Origin: Flavobacteriales bacterium
Lineage (GTDB): Bacteria; Bacteroidota; Bacteroidia; Flavobacteriales_E; Vicingaceae
NCBI GenBank assembly: GCA_015075325.1
Contig: JABTUP010000001.1
Location: forward strand, 215,135-279,134
DNA: 64,000 nt
Direction: 5' to 3'
Part shown: positions 43,412-52,254 of the stretch, piece by piece
Layout: the number at the start of each line of letters is the position of its first letter
Position numbering within the stretch: the first letter of the stretch is position 1
Notes under the pieces: model-generated
Databases searched by the model: none
What the model saw: the letters and a program-made list of their open reading frames with translations, nothing else
What the model was told of the DNA's origin: nothing
Translations under genes and position numbers: made by a program

Positions 43412-44884
43412 ATGGCAAAAGATTTTACAACAAGAAAAGAAGATTACTCCAAATGGTATAACGAGTTAGTTGAACGTGCTGATTTAGCAGAACATTCGGC
43501 TGTTAGAGGATGTATGGTAATTAAACCATACGGCTATGCAATTTGGGAAAAAATTCAGGCACAATTAGACAAAATGTTTAAAGAAACTGGTCACGTTAAT
43601 GCTTATTTCCCCCTTTTTATTCCAAAATCATATTTAAGTAAGGAAGCTTCTCATGTTGAAGGTTTTGCCAAAGAATGTGCTGTGGTTACACATTATCGTT
43701 TAAAAAATGCAGAAGACGGTAGTGGTGTTGTTGTTGACCCAGAAGCCAAATTAGAAGAAGAGCTTATTGTTAGACCAACTTCCGAAACCATTATTTGGAA
43801 TACATACCGAGGCTGGATTCAATCCTATAGAGATTTACCTATTTTAGTTAATCAATGGGCAAATGTTGTTCGTTGGGAAATGAGAACTCGCTTATTTTTA
43901 AGAACTGCAGAGTTTCTTTGGCAAGAAGGACACACTGCTCATGCAACCAGAGAAGAAGCAATCGAAGAATCTGAAAAAATGCTAAATGTATATTCCGATT
44001 TTGTTCAAAATTTTATGGCAATTCCAGTAATAAAAGGAGTAAAAACTCCAAACGAACGTTTTGCCGGAGCATTAGAAACCTATTGCATAGAAGCTCTTAT
44101 GCAAGATGGAAAAGCTCTTCAAGCGGGTACTTCTCACTTTTTAGGACAAAATTTTGCAAAAGCTTTTGATGTAAAATTTGCTACAAAAGAAGGAAATCAA
44201 GAATATGTTTGGGCAACATCTTGGGGTGTTTCAACCCGTTTAATGGGTGCTTTAATAATGACTCATTCCGACGATGAAGGATTGGTATTACCTCCAAAAT
44301 TAGCTCCAATACAGGTAGTTATTGTTCCTATTTACAAAGGAGAAGAACAATTAGCTGAAATTTCAGTTCATGCAAACAAAATAAAAAAAGAATTGGAAGC
44401 TAAAGGTATTTCAGTAAAATACGACGACCGAGATACACACAAACCAGGTTTTAAATTTGCTGAATACGAATTTAAGGGAGTTCCTGTTCGAATTGCTATC
44501 GGACCTCGTGATATTGAAAACGGAACGGTTGAAGTTGCTCGTAGAGACACCAAAGAAAAAGAAGTACTTCAACAGCTAGATATTGCAACTAAAATTGAAC
44601 ATTTGTTAGAAAACATACAAAACAATCTGTTCCAAAAAGCTATAGATTTTAGATCCGAAAGCACTAATAAAGCCGATAGTTGGGAAGAATTTTTACAATT
44701 ATTGGATAAGGGTGGATTTGTATTGGCTCACTGGGACGGAACACCAGAAACAGAAGATAAAATAAAAGAATTAACCAAAGCTACTATTCGTTGTGTACCA
44801 TTAAACAATAAAAAAGAAGACGGAAAATGCATTTTAACAGGCAACCCATCTTCTCAACGTGTTGTTTTTGCAAGAGCTTACTAA
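43412..44884 (+). CDS. proS: prolyl-tRNA synthetase (short, archaeal/eukaryotic-like type)
   Basis: A 490-residue class II synthetase without the long editing insertion of the common bacterial form. The class II motifs are visible: motif 1 near [20 protein letters not shown], motif 2 [20 protein letters not shown] and motif 3 with [19 protein letters not shown]. The anticodon-binding domain follows ([15 protein letters not shown] strand, then [18 protein letters not shown]). The C-terminal domain ends RVVFARAY with the terminal Tyr typical of this type. It charges tRNA-Pro. This short type is usual in Bacteroidota. Confidence 0.96.
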   Translation: MAKDFTTRKEDYSKWYNELVERADLAEHSAVRGCMVIKPYGYAIWEKIQAQLDKMFKETGHVNAYFPLFIPKSYLSKEASHVEGFAKECAVVTHYRLKNAEDGSGVVVDPEAKLEEELIVRPTSETIIWNTYRGWIQSYRDLPILVNQWANVVRWEMRTRLFLRTAEFLWQEGHTAHATREEAIEESEKMLNVYSDFVQNFMAIPVIKGVKTPNERFAGALETYCIEALMQDGKALQAGTSHFLGQNFAKAFDVKFATKEGNQEYVWATSWGVSTRLMGALIMTHSDDEGLVLPPKLAPIQVVIVPIYKGEEQLAEISVHANKIKKELEAKGISVKYDDRDTHKPGFKFAEYEFKGVPVRIAIGPRDIENGTVEVARRDTKEKEVLQQLDIATKIEHLLENIQNNLFQKAIDFRSESTNKADSWEEFLQLLDKGGFVLAHWDGTPETEDKIKELTKATIRCVPLNNKKEDGKCILTGNPSSQRVVFARAY

Positions 44885-44893
44885 ATCAAACTT

Positions 44894-45586
44894 ATGTCAG
44901 AAAAACCTTCGAAACAGCAAATTATAGATGTACTAAAAGAAAAAGCTTGTTTAAAACAAAGCGTTTTCAGAAAAACAATTGATGTTTTCAACGAATTTAA
45001 AGTTGAAGCCGAAAAGTTGGTAGAGGAGCTAAAAGTAGAAATGTGCGAAATCGATGACAATGTTCTATTAGAATACCAATTAAAAGGCGATTTTGAGTTT
45101 CATATTAAATTTGGTGGCGATATTTTGGTGTTTTTTATGCATACCAATGTATTTGATTTCCCAAAAAATCACAATGTATGGCAAAGTTCTTATGTAAAAG
45201 AAGATGAATTGAGAGCGTATTGCGGTATGATAACTGTATATAATTTTTTAGCCGATTCATTTAAATACAACAGAGTTAACGACATAGGCTATTTGGTTGC
45301 TCGTTGCTTTGTAAATAACGAATTACATTATTTTGTTGAAGGAAAAAAAAGATTAGGAATATTGTTTAATGATTTTATTAATGAAACCATCGACAACCAA
45401 AAAATTCGTTCGTTAATTGAGTCAACCATACTTTATTCACTTGATTTTGATTTACTTACACCGCCATATAGTAGTATGAATGAAGTAAGTGTAATGGATA
45501 TTATTGAAGTAACCAATGCCATGAAAATTAAAACTGGAAAACGTTTAGGCTTTAAATTTCAATCAGATAGCGATAATTTCGAATAA
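44894..45586 (+). CDS. conserved Bacteroidota protein of unknown function
   Basis: A 230-residue cytoplasmic protein beginning 9 bases after proS and probably co-transcribed. It has an N-terminal helical part (QQIIDVLKEKACLKQSVFRK) and a central alpha/beta domain (DFEFHIKFGGDILVFFMHTN; FVNNELHYFVEGKKRLG). No membrane segment, nucleotide loop or metal motif is seen. The position after proS and before tRNA-Glu suggests a link with translation, but that is only context. Confidence 0.6.
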   Translation: MSEKPSKQQIIDVLKEKACLKQSVFRKTIDVFNEFKVEAEKLVEELKVEMCEIDDNVLLEYQLKGDFEFHIKFGGDILVFFMHTNVFDFPKNHNVWQSSYVKEDELRAYCGMITVYNFLADSFKYNRVNDIGYLVARCFVNNELHYFVEGKKRLGILFNDFINETIDNQKIRSLIESTILYSLDFDLLTPPYSSMNEVSVMDIIEVTNAMKIKTGKRLGFKFQSDSDNFE

Positions 45587-45601
45587 TTTTTTCAAAATTT
45601 A

Positions 45602-45632
45602 TTTGTAGGGACAAGAAAAAAATTTACATTTG
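45602..45632 (+). promoter_or_regulatory. promoter of the tRNA-Glu gene
   Basis: TTTG at 45602-45605 and TACATTTG at 45625-45632, 19 bases apart, are a textbook Bacteroidota promoter. The tRNA begins 29 bases beyond the -7 box. Confidence 0.75.
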
Positions 45633-45661
45633 CACTCCTTAAAATAAAAGGAACACATTTT

Positions 45662-45733
45662 GGCCCGTTCGTCTAGGGGTTAGGACGCCAGGTTTTCATC
45701 CTGGAAACAGGGGTTCGATTCCCCTACGGGCTG
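45662..45733 (+). tRNA. tRNA-Glu (anticodon UUC)
   Basis: The cloverleaf is complete: acceptor GGCCCGT with ACGGGCT (one G-U pair), a D-arm around TCTAGGGGTTAGGA, anticodon stem CCAGG/CCTGG enclosing TTTTCAT (anticodon TTC), and T-arm GGGG-TTCGATT-CCCC. CCA is not encoded. It has its own promoter and terminator. Confidence 0.97.
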
Positions 45734-45749
45734 CGAAAAACAACAAAAA

Positions 45750-45780
45750 AACCATCAGTAACTACTGATGGTTTTTTTTG
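45750..45780 (+). terminator. terminator of tRNA-Glu
   Basis: AACCATCAGTA and TACTGATGGTT pair around a short loop, then eight T follow. On the other strand the A-run before it would also help end purL transcription. Confidence 0.85.
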
Positions 45781-45805
45781 TTTTATGTAAAATTGATTTT
45801 ACAAC

Positions 45806-48800
45806 TTATTTACTTACTGTTTCTACCCATTTACGAGCATTTACAAATGCTTCAAACCATGGTGTAACTTCATCGCCTCTTTTATCACTCGGATAATAAG
45901 CTGCTTGCCAAGGAAAAATAATTCGTTCTAAATGGGGCATCATGGCTAAATGTCGTCCACAATCAGAAACAATACCTGCTGTATTATATTCCGAACCATT
46001 TGGATTTCCAGGGTAATTATCGTAATTATATTTTAACGCAATGTTGTAGTCGATTTCTTCGCCTTCAAACATAAATCTTCCTTCGCCGTGTGCCACCCAA
46101 ATACCTAAACTACTGCCCTCCAACGACGACAACAACACCGAATTATTTTCTTGAATTGTTACACCTAAAAAAGTAGATTCAAATTTACCCGAAACATTGT
46201 GGTGCATAGGTTGAGTTTTTCCTTTCGATTTTACTAAACCCAACTCCATCATCAATTGGCAGCCGTTACAAACTCCTAAACTCAAGGTGTCTTTTCGTGC
46301 ATAAAAATTATCCAACGCTTGTTTTGCTTTTGGATTAAATAAAAATGCTCCTGCCCACCCTTTTGCTGAACCCAACACATCAGAATTAGAGAAGCCCCCA
46401 ACAAACACAATCATGTTTACGTCCGATAAATCTTCTTTTCCTGAAATTAAATCGGTCATGTGAACATCTTTTACATCAAAACCAGCCAAAAACAGTGAAT
46501 AAGCCATTTCTCTATCTCCATTAACTCCCTTTTCTCTAATTATAGCTGCTTTAGCTCCTGTTTTGGTTTTTCTTCCATGTTCAACTCCATAACTAGCCAA
46601 CTTTCCTTCAAAAGTTTTAGGGAATTGATAGTTTAATTTATTTGTTGCATAATGGTTAAATCGCTCTGTTGCATATTTTTCAGTTGATTGATTTTTATCT
46701 AACAAATACGAAGTTTTAAACCAAACATCTCTCAATTCATTGATATTAAAATTCAACTGAGCACCTTTGTGTTTGATGTTCAATTCTCTGTTTAATGTAG
46801 GTTTTGCAATAATGTGAGCATGTATTCCATTTCTTCCCAACTCCGAAACTACTTTATCGCTATCGTTTACCTGAATTATAATACTTGGTTTTTCGCTAAA
46901 CAGAATTTTGATAAAATCTACTTCATCAAACGAATCTAAATTAACATTTAAACCGCCAGTTGTATTTGCAAAGTTCATTTCTAATAGAGCTGTAATTAAA
47001 CCACCCGATGAAATATCGTGACCTGACAATACTTTTCCTTGTTTTATTAGTTTCTGAACCGTATCAAATGCTCTAGCAAAATACTTGTTATCATTAATGG
47101 TTGGAGCCGTTGTTCCAATACAGTTAACGATTTGTCCAAATACCGAACCTCCTAAATGAAACTTGTCTTCAGAAAAATCGATGTAAATTAATGAGGTGTT
47201 TTCGTCAACCACTAATAGCGGTTCAACAATTTGTTTTACATCAGTAACTTCTGCCGATGCGGTAATAATAACCGTTCCGGGAGCTACAACTTTATCGTTT
47301 TTGTACTTCTGCACCATCGACAACGAATCTTTTCCTGTTGGGATATTAATTCCTAAATCGCAAGCAAAATCAGAAACAGTCTCAACTGCTTCATACAATC
47401 GAGCATCTTCTCCTTCGTTTTTACAAGGCCACATCCAGTTTGCACTAAGCGATACCGATTTTAACCCATCTGGCATTGGTGCCCAAATAATATTGGTTAA
47501 CGCTTCAGCAATTGCCAGTTTACTTCCGTTTATTGGGCTAATTAATGAGGCTACTGGAGCATGACCAACAGCAGTTGCAATACCTGATTTACCTTTAAAA
47601 TCAATAGCTACAGCTCCTAAATTATTTAGTGGCAATTGTATTTCGCCAATGGTTTGTTGCTTAGCAACTTTACCTGTAACCGAACGGTCAACTTTATTGG
47701 TTAACCAATCTTTACATGCAACCGATTCTAATTGTAATACTTGATTTAAATATTCTTTAACTTTATTAGAGTCGTAATCAACTTCTTTGTATTTAATATT
47801 TACTTTTTTATCGGTAATCGTAGTTTTTGGAGGTTTTCCAAACATGTCTTCTATTTTCAAATCAATTGGGTTTTGACCAGTTTGTTTGTCTTCAAAAGTA
47901 AAACGGTGGTCGCCAGTAATTTCACCAACCACATACATTGGGGCTCTTTCACGCTCTGCAATTTCTTGCATCAAAGCAATATCTTCTTCTCTTATTACCA
48001 AGCCCATCCGTTCTTGCGATTCGTTCCCAACAATTTCTTTTGCCGAAAGTGTTGGATCTCCAACTGGTAATTTTCTTAAATTGATAATTCCACCGGTTGA
48101 TTCAACTAACTCTGACAAACAATTTAAATGTCCACCAGCACCGTGGTCGTGAATAGAAATGATAGGATTATTAGTAGATTCTGAAAATGCCCGAACTACA
48201 TTGGAAACACGTTTTTGCATTTCTGGATTGGAACGTTGAATGGCATTTAATTCAATGGCATTACTCAATTCGCCAGTAGCAACTGAAGAAACCGCACTAC
48301 CACCCATTCCAATTCTATAATTATCACCTCCTAAAACAACAATTTTATCACCTTTTTTTGGAGTGTGTTTTTGTGCGTCATTTAATTTTCCGTAGCCAAT
48401 ACCACCTGCCTGCATAATAACCTTGTCGAAACCTAATTTTCTTCCAGCCTCTGTATGTTCAAAAGTAAAAACAGAACCATTGATTAACGGTTGCCCAAAT
48501 TTATTTCCAAAATCAGAAGCTCCGTTTGATGCTTTTATTAAAATATCTAATGGAGTTTGGTACAACCAAGGGCGTTCTTCCATTGCTTTTTCCCATGCTC
48601 TATCTTTTTCTAAACGAGAATAAGCTGTCATGTAAACTGCTGTTCCTGCCATTGGCACACTTCCTTGTCCGCCAGCCATTCTATCTCTAATTTCGCCACC
48701 CGAACCTGTTGCTGCACCATTAAATGGCTCTACTGTAGTAGGAAAATTATGTGTTTCAGCTTTTAACGATAAAACGGTATCAATTTCTTTTACTTCAAAA

Positions 48801-49492
48801 AAATCGGCTTTGTTTTGAGTTGTAGGAGCAAATTGCATTGCTTTTGGTCCCTTAACAAAACTTACATTATCTTTATAAGCAGAAACAATCGAATTCGGGT
48901 TTTGTTGCGATGTTTTTCTAATTAAGTTAAACAACGAAGAGGATTTTTCTTTACCATCGATTACAAATGTTCCGTTAAAAATTTTGTGTCGGCAATGCTC
49001 TGAGTTTACTTGCGAAAATCCAAAAACTTCGCTATCAGTTAATTTTCTACCAATTCTGCTTACCACATTTTCTAAATACTGTACCTCATCATCGCTTAAT
49101 GCCAAACCTTCCTTATCACTATATTCCTTAATATTATCAATAAACAATACCTCTTCTGGTTTTTTATCAATGGTAAATAAATCTTGGTTTAATTCGGTGT
49201 ACAAAATTTCTAACATTGGGTCGAAAGCTGCATTTTTACTTTCTACCACTTTATATTCTTCCATTCTAATAATGTTGTTAATTCCCATGTTTTGGGTAAT
49301 TTCAACCGCATTAGTACTCCAAGGCGAAACCATTTCTTTTCGAGGTCCAACAAAAAAACCAGTTAATTTTTCTTCATTTACTTTTGCTGAATCCAATATC
49401 CAATTTAGTTTCGGCAAATCTTCATCATTTAATTTTCCGTTAAACTGAACAGCTATTATTTTGTCGGCTTTGCTCTTAAAAAATACAATCAT
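45806..49492 (-). CDS. purL: phosphoribosylformylglycinamidine synthase, single-chain
   Basis: A 1228-residue enzyme. ATG at 49492 (MIVFFKSKADKIIAV) is chosen because a TAACTTTG -7 box lies at 49517-49524, which would fall inside the gene if a farther start were used. The FGAM synthase domains show VNSEHCRHKIFNG, LKAETHNFPTTVEPFNGAAT and GHDISSGGLITALLEM; the C-terminal glutamine amidotransferase has LGVCNGCQLMMELG (catalytic Cys) and AHGEGRF. It converts FGAR to FGAM with Gln and ATP in purine synthesis. Length is normal for the fused form. Confidence 0.97.
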   Translation of the reverse strand: MIVFFKSKADKIIAVQFNGKLNDEDLPKLNWILDSAKVNEEKLTGFFVGPRKEMVSPWSTNAVEITQNMGINNIIRMEEYKVVESKNAAFDPMLEILYTELNQDLFTIDKKPEEVLFIDNIKEYSDKEGLALSDDEVQYLENVVSRIGRKLTDSEVFGFSQVNSEHCRHKIFNGTFVIDGKEKSSSLFNLIRKTSQQNPNSIVSAYKDNVSFVKGPKAMQFAPTTQNKADFFEVKEIDTVLSLKAETHNFPTTVEPFNGAATGSGGEIRDRMAGGQGSVPMAGTAVYMTAYSRLEKDRAWEKAMEERPWLYQTPLDILIKASNGASDFGNKFGQPLINGSVFTFEHTEAGRKLGFDKVIMQAGGIGYGKLNDAQKHTPKKGDKIVVLGGDNYRIGMGGSAVSSVATGELSNAIELNAIQRSNPEMQKRVSNVVRAFSESTNNPIISIHDHGAGGHLNCLSELVESTGGIINLRKLPVGDPTLSAKEIVGNESQERMGLVIREEDIALMQEIAERERAPMYVVGEITGDHRFTFEDKQTGQNPIDLKIEDMFGKPPKTTITDKKVNIKYKEVDYDSNKVKEYLNQVLQLESVACKDWLTNKVDRSVTGKVAKQQTIGEIQLPLNNLGAVAIDFKGKSGIATAVGHAPVASLISPINGSKLAIAEALTNIIWAPMPDGLKSVSLSANWMWPCKNEGEDARLYEAVETVSDFACDLGINIPTGKDSLSMVQKYKNDKVVAPGTVIITASAEVTDVKQIVEPLLVVDENTSLIYIDFSEDKFHLGGSVFGQIVNCIGTTAPTINDNKYFARAFDTVQKLIKQGKVLSGHDISSGGLITALLEMNFANTTGGLNVNLDSFDEVDFIKILFSEKPSIIIQVNDSDKVVSELGRNGIHAHIIAKPTLNRELNIKHKGAQLNFNINELRDVWFKTSYLLDKNQSTEKYATERFNHYATNKLNYQFPKTFEGKLASYGVEHGRKTKTGAKAAIIREKGVNGDREMAYSLFLAGFDVKDVHMTDLISGKEDLSDVNMIVFVGGFSNSDVLGSAKGWAGAFLFNPKAKQALDNFYARKDTLSLGVCNGCQLMMELGLVKSKGKTQPMHHNVSGKFESTFLGVTIQENNSVLLSSLEGSSLGIWVAHGEGRFMFEGEEIDYNIALKYNYDNYPGNPNGSEYNTAGIVSDCGRHLAMMPHLERIIFPWQAAYYPSDKRGDEVTPWFEAFVNARKWVETVSK

Positions 49493-49516
49493 TTTATGTA
49501 ATAATTTTTGGAGTTG

Positions 49517-49524
49517 CAAAGTTA
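49517..49524 (-). promoter_or_regulatory. purL -7 promoter element
   Basis: On the minus strand TAACTTTG lies 24 bases before the chosen purL ATG. No clear -33 TTG was found at the right distance. Confidence 0.5.
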
Positions 49525-49582
49525 GAAAGAAGCTAAAATTATGGTAGTAAACTTGGTGTTTTTTTTAAAATGATATCAACAA

Positions 49583-49672
49583 AAAAGGAAGTTCGAAGAT
49601 GGAAGTTAGAAGCCTGAATGGAATATCAATTCTTCCAACTTCGGACTACGGTCTTCCAACTTCCATCTTTTT
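49583..49672. repeat. GGAAG-type repeat in inverted arrangement
   Basis: AAGATGGAAGTT (49596-49607) and AACTTCCATCTT (49658-49669) are exact complements, within longer runs of GGAAG and CTTCC words, ending TTTTTA. It is the only copy here that forms a hairpin and could act as a terminator; the family is the same as 11250-11326. Confidence 0.6.
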
Positions 49673-49736
49673 ATTCAATAAACCAACCTTTTCAACTACT
49701 TAATCGTCTATTGTTTAACTTGGTTAATTTAATAGC

Positions 49737-50267
49737 TTGGAACTTTCAGAAATTATAGAAGGTTGTTATCAAAACAGCAGAAAACATCAGGAAGCATTGT
49801 ACAATTTGTACGCTGCTAAAATGCTTGGTGTTTGCCTTACTTATACCAATGATAGAGAATTGGCTCAAGACATTTTACATGATGGTTTTTTTAAGGTTTT
49901 TAAAAAATTTGACCAATACAATACCGAGTGGAACTTGTTTTCGTGGATTCGTAGAATAATTGTAAATACTGCTATCGACCATTTTAGAAAAACCAACCGA
50001 ATTAGCAATGTTGATTTTCAAGAAAACGAATACATCGGAGGTTCATTCGACGATGTGTCTGAAACCTATAAAACAGCCGACTTATCACAGCTCATTAACA
50101 TGCTTCCTACTGGAGCAAGAACAGTTTTCAACCTTTATGTAGTTGAAGGATACAAACACCACGAAATTGCAGAAATGTTGCACATTAGCGACGGAACTTC
50201 AAAATCGCAACTTTCTAAAGCAAAAAGTGTATTAAAAGAATTGGTTAACAAATACTATGTTAGATGA
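49737..50267 (+). CDS. ECF-type RNA polymerase sigma factor
   Basis: A 176-residue sigma-70 family protein, start TTG 49737. Region 2 is seen as LYNLYAAKMLGVCLTYTNDRELAQDILHDGFFKVFKKFDQY (in part DRELAQDILHDGFFKVF) and WIRRIIVNTAIDHFRK; region 4 is LPTGARTVFNLYVVEGYKHHEIAEMLHISDGTSKSQL (in part YKHHEIAEMLHISDGTSKSQ). It lacks region 3, so it is an ECF factor. It overlaps the following anti-sigma-like gene by 4 bases (ATGA), a usual sign that the next product regulates it. Confidence 0.93.
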   Translation: MELSEIIEGCYQNSRKHQEALYNLYAAKMLGVCLTYTNDRELAQDILHDGFFKVFKKFDQYNTEWNLFSWIRRIIVNTAIDHFRKTNRISNVDFQENEYIGGSFDDVSETYKTADLSQLINMLPTGARTVFNLYVVEGYKHHEIAEMLHISDGTSKSQLSKAKSVLKELVNKYYVR

Positions 50268-51685
50268 TAAACGACAATAACATAGAAGATTGGTACAAAG
50301 ACGAGTTATCGAACTTTGAAGTTAACCCGAACAATAACGGCTGGGAAAATATTTCTAAAAAATTAAATGAAGCCGAACAACCAACAACCATTAACGAAGA
50401 AAATATTGAAAGTTGGTACAAAACCGAAATCAATAAGTTTGAGGCGAAACCTACTCAAGAAGTTTGGGATAAACTCTCTACAAAACTCGATTTAGAAAAT
50501 GTTTGGACGCGTGTTCTTTCCTCATTAAACAAATACGAACGAATGATTTGGTGGAGAAATTTTGGCTTAAGAACGGCAGCCATAATTGCACTTTTGTATG
50601 GTAGTTATTTAACCTATTTTAGTTATCAAGAAAATTACTTTGAGGCCAATGCCCATTTTTCAAGCAAAAAATTAAGTGAGCAAAATCTGGAAAAATACAA
50701 TTCACCTGTTTCTGCTGATTTGCTTGATAATAGCAACAAAACACCATTTTCTAAAGATAATAGCAACACATCAACTGAAAAAGAAATTATAAAAGAATCG
50801 CTGCAAAGTAGAAAATTTGAGAACAACAACGCAACTAAAAACACTCCAATTTATGCAAGCAAGGATAAACCAAATTTACAACGATTTACAACAAAAAAAG
50901 CTGAACAAATTTCTTCTTCTACAACTGAAAAAACTATTCATTTCAGTAACCTAGAAGGAGTAAATACTATATTTAAAACCATAGAGGCGAAAGACTTTTT
51001 AGTGAAAAAAGATAAAAACAAAATTATTTTTAACGACAAACGATTTTCTTCGCACTTTGTTTTTGGTATGTATGCCAAACGATTTTATTTTGGTTTGAAT
51101 GCTGGATTAAAAAAACAACAATTAATAACCTCAACCAATAAAACATTGCCTGAAAATTTAAAACAAAAATCATACTTAGATTTTGGTTACTCTGCTGGAG
51201 CTACTTTGGGATTAATTGTTTCCGACCAATTAAATATTGAAACCAACGTAAACTTTATTTCAACCAATGGTTACAAAAGAAATTTTGTATCAGATGAATT
51301 GAGTTATTCTGAAGAACTTAACCTAAATTATACTACAGTTAGTTTGTTGGCTAAAAAAATGAACAACAAATCTACATTCGACAATAAAAAATACTCGACT
51401 AACCTTATTGGTGGTATCTATGGTGGATATTTAACTTCTGCCGAAATTTTATCAAACAATAGTTCTTTTAATACAAAAAATGAGTTTAAATCTGCTGATT
51501 TAGGAATTATTTTAGGAATTGAGCAAGACCGTTACTTGACTAAAGAATTGATTATTACTCCTGGTATTCGGTACCAACAAGGATTACTTAATATTAGTAA
51601 CACTTCTAGCGGATTTGAATCTGCACACACCTTTACTTTCGAGTTTAATATTGGTGTTAAATACATCTTTTTGAAAAAAAATTAA
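50264..51685 (+). CDS. putative anti-sigma / outer-membrane barrel fusion protein
   Basis: A 473-residue protein. The cytoplasmic part carries two repeats spaced 41 residues apart: NIEDWYKDELSNFEVNPN (from residue 6) and NIESWYKTEINKFEAKPT (from 47), each ending in a W-x-x-[IL]-S-x-K-L helix. One membrane helix lies at about 99-119 (FGLRTAAIIALLYGSYLTYF). A Ser/Asn/Thr/Lys-rich linker (about 140-230) leads to a beta-barrel-like region (about 240-473: HFVFGMYAKRFYFGLNAGL). The layout suggests a one-protein link from envelope to sigma factor. That reading is inference; barrel plus anti-sigma proteins of this type are common in Bacteroidota but poorly studied. Confidence 0.65.
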   Translation: MINDNNIEDWYKDELSNFEVNPNNNGWENISKKLNEAEQPTTINEENIESWYKTEINKFEAKPTQEVWDKLSTKLDLENVWTRVLSSLNKYERMIWWRNFGLRTAAIIALLYGSYLTYFSYQENYFEANAHFSSKKLSEQNLEKYNSPVSADLLDNSNKTPFSKDNSNTSTEKEIIKESLQSRKFENNNATKNTPIYASKDKPNLQRFTTKKAEQISSSTTEKTIHFSNLEGVNTIFKTIEAKDFLVKKDKNKIIFNDKRFSSHFVFGMYAKRFYFGLNAGLKKQQLITSTNKTLPENLKQKSYLDFGYSAGATLGLIVSDQLNIETNVNFISTNGYKRNFVSDELSYSEELNLNYTTVSLLAKKMNNKSTFDNKKYSTNLIGGIYGGYLTSAEILSNNSSFNTKNEFKSADLGIILGIEQDRYLTKELIITPGIRYQQGLLNISNTSSGFESAHTFTFEFNIGVKYIFLKKN

Positions 51686-51746
51686 TTACCAACCAACCTT
51701 TTGAATCACTAAATCGTGTTATTAGTGTTAGCAATCAATTAACTAA

Positions 51747-52196
51747 ATGAATCTCTTTAAAAACATATTGGCTTACGCATGCATCTCAGGACTATTTTTG
51801 TTGCATCCTAGTTTTAACGAAGGAGATAATTTTATTACTAAAATTCAGCATGCAGTTTACGGTAATTCGTTTCGTGTTATTATTAATTCCGAAATAGAAC
51901 CCGAAAAATTAAAAGTGGTTTGGATAGATGCTGAACAAAATGAATTGCTGATTTATGCTTTTGGAAAAGAAATCAACGAAATTCCTTCGGTGTCTGGCAA
52001 ACAGAAGCTCATTGTTTATTACCACAATAATATTGTAGGAAAAGTTGAACATTACAAACCTACTCCTTATCAAGCACACAAATACAGCTTAAATGTTTCT
52101 TCAAAAAATAACGCCATCTTTTTTAAAGGTGAAATTGCTGGTCCTTCTGGCGTAAAATCACCTGCAACAACAACACTTCCTATTGCGTCGTTATAA
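51747..52196 (+). CDS. exported protein encoded after the sigma/anti-sigma pair
   Basis: A 149-residue protein with an N-terminal hydrophobic segment (LFKNILAYACISGLFLLHPS) and a beta-rich remainder (FRVIINSEIEPEKLKVVWID, KQKLIVYYHNNIVGKVEHY). No known domain is recognised. It is 61 bases after the anti-sigma-like gene and ends at a strong terminator, so it is probably the third gene of that operon, a target or envelope partner (inference). Confidence 0.55.
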   Translation: MNLFKNILAYACISGLFLLHPSFNEGDNFITKIQHAVYGNSFRVIINSEIEPEKLKVVWIDAEQNELLIYAFGKEINEIPSVSGKQKLIVYYHNNIVGKVEHYKPTPYQAHKYSLNVSSKNNAIFFKGEIAGPSGVKSPATTTLPIASL

Positions 52197-52198
52197 AA

Positions 52199-52232
52199 AA
52201 AGCCCCTCAAGAAATTGAAGGGCTTTTTTTTT
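52199..52232. terminator. bidirectional terminator
   Basis: AAAGCCCCTCAA and TTGAAGGGCTTT pair around GAAA, with A-runs before and T-runs after. It lies between convergent genes and serves both. Confidence 0.88.
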
Positions 52233-52254
52233 ACTTATTCTGTTTTCTAAAATA

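Noticed and set aside
47196..49448. Several plus-strand frames opposite purL
   Set aside because: They lie antisense to a highly conserved housekeeping gene, lack known motifs, and are Ser/Pro-rich as expected of complements.
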